Shown here: one piece after another, positions 7,155 to 13,640 of the stretch | How the letters are laid out: each line of letters opens with the position of its first letter | Numbering within the stretch: the first letter of the stretch is position 1 | From: a virus | Strand: one strand, 5' to 3' | DNA length: 24,299 nt | Virus record (IMG/VR): IMGVR_UViG_3300027247_000024 | Location: 1-24,299 of that record | Notes under the pieces: model-generated | Database searches by the model: none | The model's input: the letters and a program-made list of their open reading frames with translations, nothing else | Told to the model about the DNA's origin: nothing | Program-made: the position numbers and the translations under genes

Positions 7155-7893
7155 TTCCATGGCGAGAACTGTATTTTGTTTCAGGATCGTATGCTGCAAA
7201 GTCTTCGTAGCGAGGATCTCCTGGTTCAGCTCGCTTACCGATGCTATACTCACCGATATGATTGACAATGTTATGGCCTTCTTCGGTCTTCAGCTTACAT
7301 GTCTGCATACCAAGTTGCTGCAATGATTTTGCTACAACATATTCGCTCAAGTTCTTCTCGCCTACTGATTCGGCATGAGGAAGATCTACTATGGCGCGCG
7401 GAAAAACACTTGCCAAACTCCAAAAATATGCCTCAGAAAGTTCGCCACGGTATTTTCCAAGTGTAATGTCTGTTTCATAAGCCTGCGTTTCCTCTTCAAA
7501 GTCATACCATTTCTGTCGTGTCAAACATACCTGAGAAACGTTACGATAATCATGTAAGATCTGAGTCATGTCGAGCATTCGAATCGGACAGTTGAATGTC
7601 ACATCATCTTCTGACAGATACACATAGTCATAATCTCGTTCTCTTAGCAGTTCGAAGGTTCTATTCCATACGTATGGCAAACCCATATTCTGTTGATGTA
7701 AGAAGATCTCAGTAAAGCCAAAATTCTTGGCCAACTCGAACATCGTGCCATCATGACGACCTTTTGGCATGTCGTCGATAAAGATGCCTTCGACTTCACA
7801 ACCTTCAAAGTTTAACATGTCTCGCTGAGATTTGAGTGTAGGAATCAGATACTCGAGACGATTCGTCGACCATATTACTTTACAAACTTTCAT
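7141..7893 (-). CDS. GT-A fold glycosyltransferase
   Basis: A protein of 250 residues with the outline of a family-2-like glycosyltransferase. It opens with KVCKVIWSTNRLEYLIPTL, followed by GIFIDDMPKGRHDGT (nucleotide-binding strand and loop) and NMGLPYVWNRTFELL. The acidic metal site is in YVYLSEDDVTF (E95, D96, D97), and LSEAYFWSLASVFPR lies on the acceptor side. The C-terminal part is Tyr/Asp-rich. No membrane anchor is visible, so it would act on a soluble or membrane-surface acceptor inside the cell. It reads against the flow of the window and starts 4 bases inside the end of the upstream minus-strand gene (7890-7893), so the two form a small operon. Donor and acceptor cannot be read from sequence. 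Confidence 0.8.
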   Translation of the reverse strand: MKVCKVIWSTNRLEYLIPTLKSQRDMLNFEGCEVEGIFIDDMPKGRHDGTMFELAKNFGFTEIFLHQQNMGLPYVWNRTFELLRERDYDYVYLSEDDVTFNCPIRMLDMTQILHDYRNVSQVCLTRQKWYDFEEETQAYETDITLGKYRGELSEAYFWSLASVFPRAIVDLPHAESVGEKNLSEYVVAKSLQQLGMQTCKLKTEEGHNIVNHIGEYSIGKRAEPGDPRYEDFAAYDPETKYSSRHGTKWT

Positions 7894-8441
7894 CGCGCTT
7901 GCTCCGTATCAAAGAAGAATGTTTGAAACAGACGACCATCATATAGATCTTTACCGAAGTAATCTAAGCTGGCATGGAAGAGATCGCCGCTATAAAGAAT
8001 CAATCGATTGTATTTGTTGCCTACAATATCAATCTTATCCCACTTGGTATAGTCATATGCCTCGTGTTCGTTTGTTGGAGCTCGATACTCGCCTGTTTCT
8101 TTATGTCGAAACATTCCTGTGCCTGCGGTATGTGGTGCATCTGGTGACAAGTAACATACACCAGCCCACATACTCGTATGATCGCAATGGATCCACGTTC
8201 TATCTGAAGCAGTAGCGTATTGAAAAGCACCAGTGTAACCCGAGTCTTCGTGCCAATTGGTAATCTTTCCAATCGGATTCATCCAATGCTGAATGCAGTC
8301 CTTGACATCTTGTGTCATGAACGAAGGTGTTCGTTTTCCTGGATAGTTGCCTGTGACGCTAAAGTCTTGTGTAAGAGCAAAGGCTCTGACCGCGTCGGGA
8401 TTAATATAGAAGTTATCGATAATCATCAAGTCTAAGTTCAT
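7890..8441 (-). CDS. DUF6445-like protein, probable 2OG-Fe(II) oxygenase fold
   Basis: A protein of 183 residues resembling DUF6445-type proteins (recalled, not searched). The iron site of a 2OG oxygenase is visible: WIHCDHTSMWAGVCYLSPD gives H85 and D87, YSGDLFHASLDYFG gives H156, and R170 in GRLFQTFFFD is in the 2OG-binding position. GTGMFRHKETG sits between them, as in other members. It is the first gene of the minus-strand pair and probably depends on the minus-strand late promoter at 8473-8480. It is the third oxygenase-like gene within 7 kb and is not closely similar to the other two, so this is not a recent duplication. The substrate is unknown. Confidence 0.78.
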   Translation of the reverse strand: MNLDLMIIDNFYINPDAVRAFALTQDFSVTGNYPGKRTPSFMTQDVKDCIQHWMNPIGKITNWHEDSGYTGAFQYATASDRTWIHCDHTSMWAGVCYLSPDAPHTAGTGMFRHKETGEYRAPTNEHEAYDYTKWDKIDIVGNKYNRLILYSGDLFHASLDYFGKDLYDGRLFQTFFFDTEQAR

Positions 8442-8472
8442 AATATTTCAAGTCCTCATGCTGTACTCGTTG

Positions 8473-8480
8473 TATTTATA
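8473..8480 (-). promoter_or_regulatory. T4-type late promoter for the minus-strand gene pair
   Basis: TATTTATA on the plus strand reads TATAAATA on the minus strand, an exact copy of the T4 late element recognised by the gp55 sigma factor. It is 32 bases upstream of the ATG at 8441 on that strand, the expected spacing for a short leader. Confidence 0.75.
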
Positions 8481-8485
8481 CGGCT

Positions 8486-8493
8486 TATAAATA
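8486..8493 (+). promoter_or_regulatory. T4-type late promoter for gp13-gp17
   Basis: An exact TATAAATA 33 bases before the gp13 start. A weaker copy, CATAAATA, follows at 8502-8509. With the minus-strand copy at 8473-8480 it forms divergent promoters whose elements are only 5 bases apart. Confidence 0.78.
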
Positions 8494-8526
8494 GCCAGAC
8501 ACATAAATATAATAAAGAGGTATTCG

Positions 8527-9270
8527 ATGGCCATTCCTACTACAAAAGCAACATTTAAAGAGTATTGCCTTCGTAAACTCGGCAAACCAGTCATTGAGAT
8601 CAATGTCGACGAAGATCAGGTAGATGATCGTGTTGACGAAGCTTTACGTTACTGGTATGACTATCACTTTGATGGTTCTGAAAGAGTATACTACAAGCAT
8701 GCTATCACGTCAACTGACGTAACAAACAAGTATATCACTCTTCCAGAGAATATCATTGGCGCTGTCAGCATCTTCTCGATGGGTGATCCTTCGATTCGTT
8801 CTGACGACCTCTTTAATATTCGCTATCAGATCGCACTGAACGACCTCTATACTCTGACTAACGTATCGCTTGTTCCATACTACATGGTGATGGAACATCT
8901 TGCTCTGATGAACGAGCTTCTTGTCGGTAAACAGCCGATTCGTTATTCTCGCCATAAAGATCGACTACACGTTGATATGGATTGGAATACAGTTGCTGTC
9001 GGCGAATTCTTACTCGTCGAAGCTTACGAAGTAGTTGATCCAGAAACATGGACAGATGCTTATAACGATCGTTGGCTTCAGAACTATGCTACGACTCTGA
9101 TCAAAGAGCAATGGGGTTCGAACCTTACGAAGTTTACAGGCATGACTTTACCTGGAGGAGTGCAGTTCAACGGAGAGAAAATTTATGATGATGCTGTGGC
9201 CGAAAGAAAAAAACTCGAAGACGAGATGATTTCTTCTTATTCTCTGCCGGTTCTCGATATGATTGGATAA
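8527..9270 (+). CDS. gp13: Neck protein gp13
   Basis: A protein of 247 residues (T4 gp13 is about 309). It is identified by its fit to the T4-like gp13 family and by standing first in an unbroken gp13-14-15-16-17 series. Recognisable parts are an N-terminal helix TFKEYCLRKLGKPV, DQVDDRVDEALRYWYDYHFDG, LPENIIGAVSIF, and a C-terminal GVQFNGEKIYDDAVAERKKLEDE. gp13 joins gp14 at the neck that closes the filled head and receives the tail. The start ATG 8527 has AAGAGG seven bases upstream. Three bases separate it from gp14. Confidence 0.88.
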   Translation: MAIPTTKATFKEYCLRKLGKPVIEINVDEDQVDDRVDEALRYWYDYHFDGSERVYYKHAITSTDVTNKYITLPENIIGAVSIFSMGDPSIRSDDLFNIRYQIALNDLYTLTNVSLVPYYMVMEHLALMNELLVGKQPIRYSRHKDRLHVDMDWNTVAVGEFLLVEAYEVVDPETWTDAYNDRWLQNYATTLIKEQWGSNLTKFTGMTLPGGVQFNGEKIYDDAVAERKKLEDEMISSYSLPVLDMIG

Positions 9271-9273
9271 TAC

Positions 9274-10002
9274 ATGTCGACCAATTTCTATTTCAACAAC
9301 TTTACAAATAGCCAAGAGCAGGTCTTAATTGAAGATCTGGTTCTCGAGTCTATTCAAATTTATGGGCATGATGTATTCTACTGTCCTCGTACACTCGTAG
9401 AAAAAGACGAAATCTACGAAGAAGATGCATTATCACAGTACAACAGTTCTTACTTAATTGACATGTATATTCGTAGCTATGAGAGTTATGAAGGTGACGG
9501 ACAATTCTTGTCGAAGTTTGGTCTTGAAATCAGAGATCAGGTTACATTTACCGTGTCCGTTCGTAACTTTATGAATGAGATTGGCTCAGTAGAAATGATC
9601 GATCGTCCTCAAGAAGGCGATCTCATTTATCTTGCCATGGCAGATCGTTTGATGTATGTCAAATACGTCAATAAAACTCCTGTCTTCTATCAGATGGGCG
9701 CCATTCAAATGTATGATCTCGTTTGCGAGATGTTTGAATACAGCAGCGAGCAGTTAAATACTGGCATTGAAGCCATTGATAGCATTGAGAAATTAAGCAG
9801 CCTCAGCCTCGACGAATTTGGAATCTTGACGAATGACGGTTTACTTCTGGTTACTCAAGAAGGAAATCCTATTATACAAGGCAGCTATGATTTTGGCACA
9901 CAAGCCGGAGATGCATTCGAAGATAATATGGAGTTTGAGACAGGCGGCGACAGCATCCTTGACTGGACACAAATCGATCCGTTTAGTGAGGGACAAGTAT
10001 AA
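9274..10002 (+). CDS. gp14: Neck protein gp14
   Basis: A protein of 242 residues (T4 gp14 about 256). Family features are an N-terminal YFNNF...QEQVLIEDLVLESIQIYG, then VFYCPRTLVEKDEIYEEDALSQY, the Gly-rich GDGQFLSKFGLEIRDQVTF, and an acidic C-terminus (AFEDNMEFETGGDSILDW). With gp13 it forms the neck ring between portal and tail. The start follows gp13 by three bases, and the stop shares its last base with the gp15 ATG. Confidence 0.9.
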   Translation: MSTNFYFNNFTNSQEQVLIEDLVLESIQIYGHDVFYCPRTLVEKDEIYEEDALSQYNSSYLIDMYIRSYESYEGDGQFLSKFGLEIRDQVTFTVSVRNFMNEIGSVEMIDRPQEGDLIYLAMADRLMYVKYVNKTPVFYQMGAIQMYDLVCEMFEYSSEQLNTGIEAIDSIEKLSSLSLDEFGILTNDGLLLVTQEGNPIIQGSYDFGTQAGDAFEDNMEFETGGDSILDWTQIDPFSEGQV

Positions 10003-10832
10003 TGTTTGGAAGAACATGGAATCATGACAGTTTAAGAAAATACATCATCGTATTTGGAACTGTCTTTAACGATATCTATATTAATCGCTTGAGCAATGCC
10101 GGAGAAGTGCTTCAGACGCTGAAAGTTCCTTTGACATACGGTCCAAAAGACAAAGTGCTTTCAAGACTCGAGCAAAGTCCAAGACTCGATAATCAAGTTG
10201 GTATCATTCTTCCTCGTATTTCTTTCGAAATGACGACCATGGAGTATGATCCTACTCGTAAGTTGAATACTCTGAATAAACTGACGAAGCAATCTACTAA
10301 TGCAGGCACAGACGACGAAGTCAAATATCAGTATCAACCTGTTCCATATGACATGCAGTTCGAGATGAACATCTTGGTCAAGAATGCTGAAGATGGCACT
10401 CGTATCGTAGAGCAAATAGTTCCGTACTTTACTCCTGATTTTACAGTGAGTGTCAATCTTGTTCCTGAAGTCGATGGCCCACGAGACATTCCTATCATTC
10501 TAAATAGTATCACTTCTCAAGATGAATATGAAGGTAGCTTTGAACAAAGAAGAGCACTGATCTGGACGCTTAGCTTTACGATGAAAGGTTACTTGTATGG
10601 ACCAACGAAGAAATCAAAATTAATCAAACTCGCAGAAACAACGTTCAGACTTCCAGAAGATGTCGAGACAGGAAACACCGATAATACCGCCAATACAATA
10701 GTCGTGGCTTCGAGACCTGGACTTACTGCGAACGGACAACCTACTACCAACACTGCTTTAAGTATTTCATATGAAGATATTAAGAGCACGGATAACTATA
10801 GCATTATCAATACAATTACTGAGAATATCTAA
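10002..10832 (+). CDS. gp15: Tail sheath stabiliser / tail terminator gp15
   Basis: A protein of 276 residues (T4 gp15 is 272). It matches the gp15 family in LRKYIIVFGTVFNDIYINR at the start, VPLTYGPKDKVLSRL, LPRISFEMTTMEYDPTRKLN, and in EGSFEQRRALIWTLSFTMKGYLYGP in the C-terminal half. gp15 caps the finished tail and provides the surface that docks to the neck. The last 60 residues (after FRLPED) are Thr/Asn-rich and look disordered. Its stop overlaps the gp16 start by one base. Confidence 0.9.
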   Translation: MFGRTWNHDSLRKYIIVFGTVFNDIYINRLSNAGEVLQTLKVPLTYGPKDKVLSRLEQSPRLDNQVGIILPRISFEMTTMEYDPTRKLNTLNKLTKQSTNAGTDDEVKYQYQPVPYDMQFEMNILVKNAEDGTRIVEQIVPYFTPDFTVSVNLVPEVDGPRDIPIILNSITSQDEYEGSFEQRRALIWTLSFTMKGYLYGPTKKSKLIKLAETTFRLPEDVETGNTDNTANTIVVASRPGLTANGQPTTNTALSISYEDIKSTDNYSIINTITENI

Positions 10833-11221
10833 TGAGCAATGAACTTGATAAATTTTTAAACATCGCCTCTGGCGATAACTTACCAGCTGTGATCGAAAAG
10901 AAGATGAGCACTCAAGTCTCGGTAGACTTTGAATATGCTCGCGAGAACATGATGGAAGTCATCAATAAGGGTCAAGAAGCACTCTTTGATCTAATGGATG
11001 TGGCCAAACAAAGTCAGCATCCTCGAGCATATGAAGTCTTGGCAACCATGATGAATACCATGGTGGCAGCAAGCAAAGACTTAGTCGATCTTCAGGCAAA
11101 AAAGAAGAAGATCATGGAAGACGATCCTTCGGCTTCTCCTCAGCAAGTCACAAACAATCTCTTCGTCGGCTCGACAGCAGAGTTACAGAAATATCTGAAG
11201 CAGCACAAAGATGGCGAGTGA
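10832..11221 (+). CDS. gp16: Small terminase subunit gp16
   Basis: A protein of 129 residues (T4 gp16 is 164), mostly helical. The central region, with YARENMMEVINKGQEALFDLMDVAKQSQHPRAYEVLATMM and the following VDLQAKKKKI, is the conserved part of the T4-like small terminase and suits ring oligomerisation through coiled coil. The position directly before gp17 supports the call. It helps the large terminase recognise and cut concatemeric DNA. It overlaps gp17 by 11 bases in another frame. Confidence 0.85.
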   Translation: MSNELDKFLNIASGDNLPAVIEKKMSTQVSVDFEYARENMMEVINKGQEALFDLMDVAKQSQHPRAYEVLATMMNTMVAASKDLVDLQAKKKKIMEDDPSASPQQVTNNLFVGSTAELQKYLKQHKDGE

Positions 11222-12884
11222 AAACTATCTCGGGAATCCGAGACTTAAAAGAGCAGACACAAAGGTCGAGTATACTCCCGAACAAGTCGCAGAGTACATT
11301 AAGTGCTCTGAGGATCCGATCTACTTTATCTTAACTTATTGTAAGATCGTCAACATCGATAAGGGTCTGATCATGTTCCCGCTCTGGGAATTCCAGAAGG
11401 AAATGATCCTCGCCTTCGAAGCCAATCGATTCGTTATCTGTAAGATGCCTCGCCAGGTTGGTAAGACAACTACTGTTGCCGCTTACTTACTTTGGAAGAT
11501 TGTATTCAACGAAGAGTATTCGATCGCTATTCTGGCCAACAAAGACAGACAAGCGCGAGAAATCCTTGGTCGTATTCAGTTAATGTTTGAGCATCTTCCG
11601 AAGTGGCTTCAGATGGGTGTGACTGAATGGAATAAGGGTAACATTAAGCTTGAGAACGGATCTGAAATCCTTGCCTCAGCTACTTCATCATCTGCTATTC
11701 GTGGTACGTCTCAGAACATGGTTTACCTCGACGAGTTTGCCTTCGTTCCGACCAACATTCAAGACGAGTTCTTCGCGTCGGTTTATCCTACCATTTCATC
11801 TGGTCAAAGTTCGAAGGTTCTGGTCACATCGACTCCAAATGGTATGAATATGTTTTACCGCATTTGGACCGAGTCCGAAGAAGGTAGAAATGCTTATGCT
11901 CGTGTCGACGTTCACTGGTCACAGATTCCTGGCCGTGACGAAGCATGGAGAGAACAGACGATCAGTAATACGTCTGAAGAACAGTTCAGACAGGAATATG
12001 AGTGCGAGTTCCTTGGATCTTCGAACACTCTGATCCATCCTACCAAACTTCGTAATATGGTCTATAAACATCCGATTGCACAGGCAGACGGTGGACTCAA
12101 GATCTACGAAGAGCCAGAGCCAGATACAATTTATGCTATCGTAGTTGATACTTCTCGCGGAGCCGGAGCCGACTATTCTGCTTTCATTGTCGTCAACGTA
12201 TCGACGATGCCTTATCGACAAGTAGCAGCATATCGAAATAACCTGATATCGCCGATGATCTATCCGAACATCATCTATAATGCGGCCATCAAATATAACG
12301 ATGCTCTTGTTCTTGTCGAAACAAACGATATTGGTCAACAAGTAGCTGACATCTTGCACTACGATCTTGAGTATGACGGCGTTCTCGTGACTGCAAATAA
12401 CGGCAGAACGGGTCAAAGTCTGTCAGGCGGTTTTGCTACGACGACTCACTATGGTGTCAAGACTACGAAGCAGGTGAAACGAGTTGGCTGTGCCACACTC
12501 AAGACTCTCGTCGAATCTGATAAGTTCTTGATCTATGACTATGACACTATCTATGAGTTGACTCGCTTCTCGCTCAAGAATAGTTTGAAAGGCAACCAGT
12601 CATACGAAGCAGAAGACGGTAACGATGACATGGCCATGTGTTGTGTTCTCTTTGCTTGGTTGACTACGCAGCCTTATCTGAAAGAAATTACGAATATTGA
12701 TATTCGTATGCAAATTTACGAACAGAATGAGAAGATGCTTGAGCAGCAGATGCTTCCATTTGGACTCATGAGTACAGGCGACGATCAACACGATGAAGAA
12801 GTAAACGAATCACTCTTCGATGGTGGACCAAAAGATGATTTCTGGGTTGCCAAGAAGATGGGATTCTTTGAGGGGAACTTTTGA
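11211..12884 (+). CDS. gp17: Large terminase gp17 (packaging ATPase and nuclease)
   Basis: A protein of 557 residues (T4 gp17 is 610). The ATPase domain has Walker A PRQVGKTT at 80-87, Walker B VYLDEF at 171-176 with the catalytic Glu, and the coupling motif TSTPNG at 206-211. The C-terminal RNase H-like nuclease shows D313 (VVDTSRGAG), E370 (LVLVETND) and D472/D473 (DGNDDMAM), matching the T4 catalytic triad by order. It pumps DNA into the prohead through the gp20 portal and makes the headful cuts. All catalytic residues are intact. The stop is followed one base later by the Coq4-like gene, an unusual neighbour. Confidence 0.95.
   Translation: MASENYLGNPRLKRADTKVEYTPEQVAEYIKCSEDPIYFILTYCKIVNIDKGLIMFPLWEFQKEMILAFEANRFVICKMPRQVGKTTTVAAYLLWKIVFNEEYSIAILANKDRQAREILGRIQLMFEHLPKWLQMGVTEWNKGNIKLENGSEILASATSSSAIRGTSQNMVYLDEFAFVPTNIQDEFFASVYPTISSGQSSKVLVTSTPNGMNMFYRIWTESEEGRNAYARVDVHWSQIPGRDEAWREQTISNTSEEQFRQEYECEFLGSSNTLIHPTKLRNMVYKHPIAQADGGLKIYEEPEPDTIYAIVVDTSRGAGADYSAFIVVNVSTMPYRQVAAYRNNLISPMIYPNIIYNAAIKYNDALVLVETNDIGQQVADILHYDLEYDGVLVTANNGRTGQSLSGGFATTTHYGVKTTKQVKRVGCATLKTLVESDKFLIYDYDTIYELTRFSLKNSLKGNQSYEAEDGNDDMAMCCVLFAWLTTQPYLKEITNIDIRMQIYEQNEKMLEQQMLPFGLMSTGDDQHDEEVNESLFDGGPKDDFWVAKKMGFFEGNF
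12870..12876 (+). promoter_or_regulatory. Ribosome binding site that fixes the Coq4-like start at 12886
   Basis: GAGGGGA lies nine bases before ATG 12886. A longer in-frame reading from 12820 would overlap gp17 by 65 bases, add residues unlike Coq4 and lack such a site, so 12886 is chosen. Confidence 0.7.
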
Positions 12885-12885
12885 T

Positions 12886-13593
12886 ATGGATGATTATAAT
12901 TTTGATATAAAACGCATGTTAAGAGCATTGAAGCCAGCGTTATCACATCCTACAAACGGATTGATTTTTATTGCTCAAGTAGTTAGATATGGAAGTGGAC
13001 CTTCTCTGAAGTATACATATAAAAAGATGCTGGAATCTCGACTCGGCGGAGAAATGGCTTTTAGTAATGAAGAAATTTCAAGCTATATTCCTACACTTTG
13101 TGATCGTCCAGAAGGTTCTGTTGGAAGAGTTTCTTATGAAAAGTTTAAAGAACAACAAATAAATGTAGTAAAAGTCAGCCGAAGACAGACAAACGACAAG
13201 TGGATTGAAGCCAAACACCCATATAGTTGGATGGCTAGACGTTATAGGGATACTCATGATATTTGGCATATTCTTACTGGTTATCCAACAACAGTAGATG
13301 GAGAAATGTGCATTACTATGTTTTCGTTTGCTCAAACAAGAGCTTTAAGTTGGCTGACTATTAGTTTGACTATTCTTTTTAATGTAGGAGGACCATTAGG
13401 ATTAAGAAATCTTACACCTACACATCTTAAAATGTTATACGAAGCATATCGAAATGGTAAAAAAGCTAAGTTCTTACTTGCAGAAGATTATGACAAACTA
13501 CTATCTGAAAATTTACAAGATGCTAGGGAAAGATTAAATATCAGAAGTCCACGCTTTTTTATAGATAAATCCCCTAATTTAATGAAGTTATAA
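12886..13593 (+). CDS. coq4: Coq4-like ubiquinone-biosynthesis protein
   Basis: A protein of 235 residues. The Coq4 signature is complete: RYRDTHDIWHILTGYPTTVDGE contains H124, D125, H128 and E140, the HDxxH-x11-E metal site, followed by FSFAQTRAL. Upstream RPEGSVGRVSYEKF (74-87) matches the conserved 'P-G-S-x-G-R-x-Y' block. In eukaryotes Coq4 is a metal- and lipid-binding member of the coenzyme Q complex and has recently been tied to the C1 decarboxylation step; some proteobacteria carry homologues. Here it lies between terminase and tail sheath, among genes that normally adjoin. Its codons (AGA, TTA, AAA) are visibly more A/T-rich than those of gp17 and gp18, suggesting separate acquisition. 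It has no signal peptide. A role in host quinone supply during infection is inferred. Confidence 0.87.
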   Translation: MDDYNFDIKRMLRALKPALSHPTNGLIFIAQVVRYGSGPSLKYTYKKMLESRLGGEMAFSNEEISSYIPTLCDRPEGSVGRVSYEKFKEQQINVVKVSRRQTNDKWIEAKHPYSWMARRYRDTHDIWHILTGYPTTVDGEMCITMFSFAQTRALSWLTISLTILFNVGGPLGLRNLTPTHLKMLYEAYRNGKKAKFLLAEDYDKLLSENLQDARERLNIRSPRFFIDKSPNLMKL

Positions 13594-13596
13594 ATA
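13589..13596 (+). promoter_or_regulatory. T4-type late promoter for gp18
   Basis: An exact TATAAATA that overlaps the stop codon of the Coq4-like gene, 45 bases before the gp18 start. AAAGGGAG at 13627-13634 is the gp18 ribosome binding site. Confidence 0.75.
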
Positions 13597-13640
13597 AAGC
13601 AAATGCAACTTATATGACTAACCTTTAAAGGGAGATAACA

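Noticed and set aside
7129-8215. Plus-strand open frames (for example 7129, 7832 and 8220) across the reversed genes
   Set aside because: The minus-strand products have full family motifs, overlapping start/stop coupling and a promoter. The plus-strand frames are composition shadows.
12820-12885. Longer start for the Coq4-like gene
   Set aside because: It would overlap gp17 by 65 bases and add residues unlike Coq4, whereas ATG 12886 has GAGGGGA nine bases upstream.
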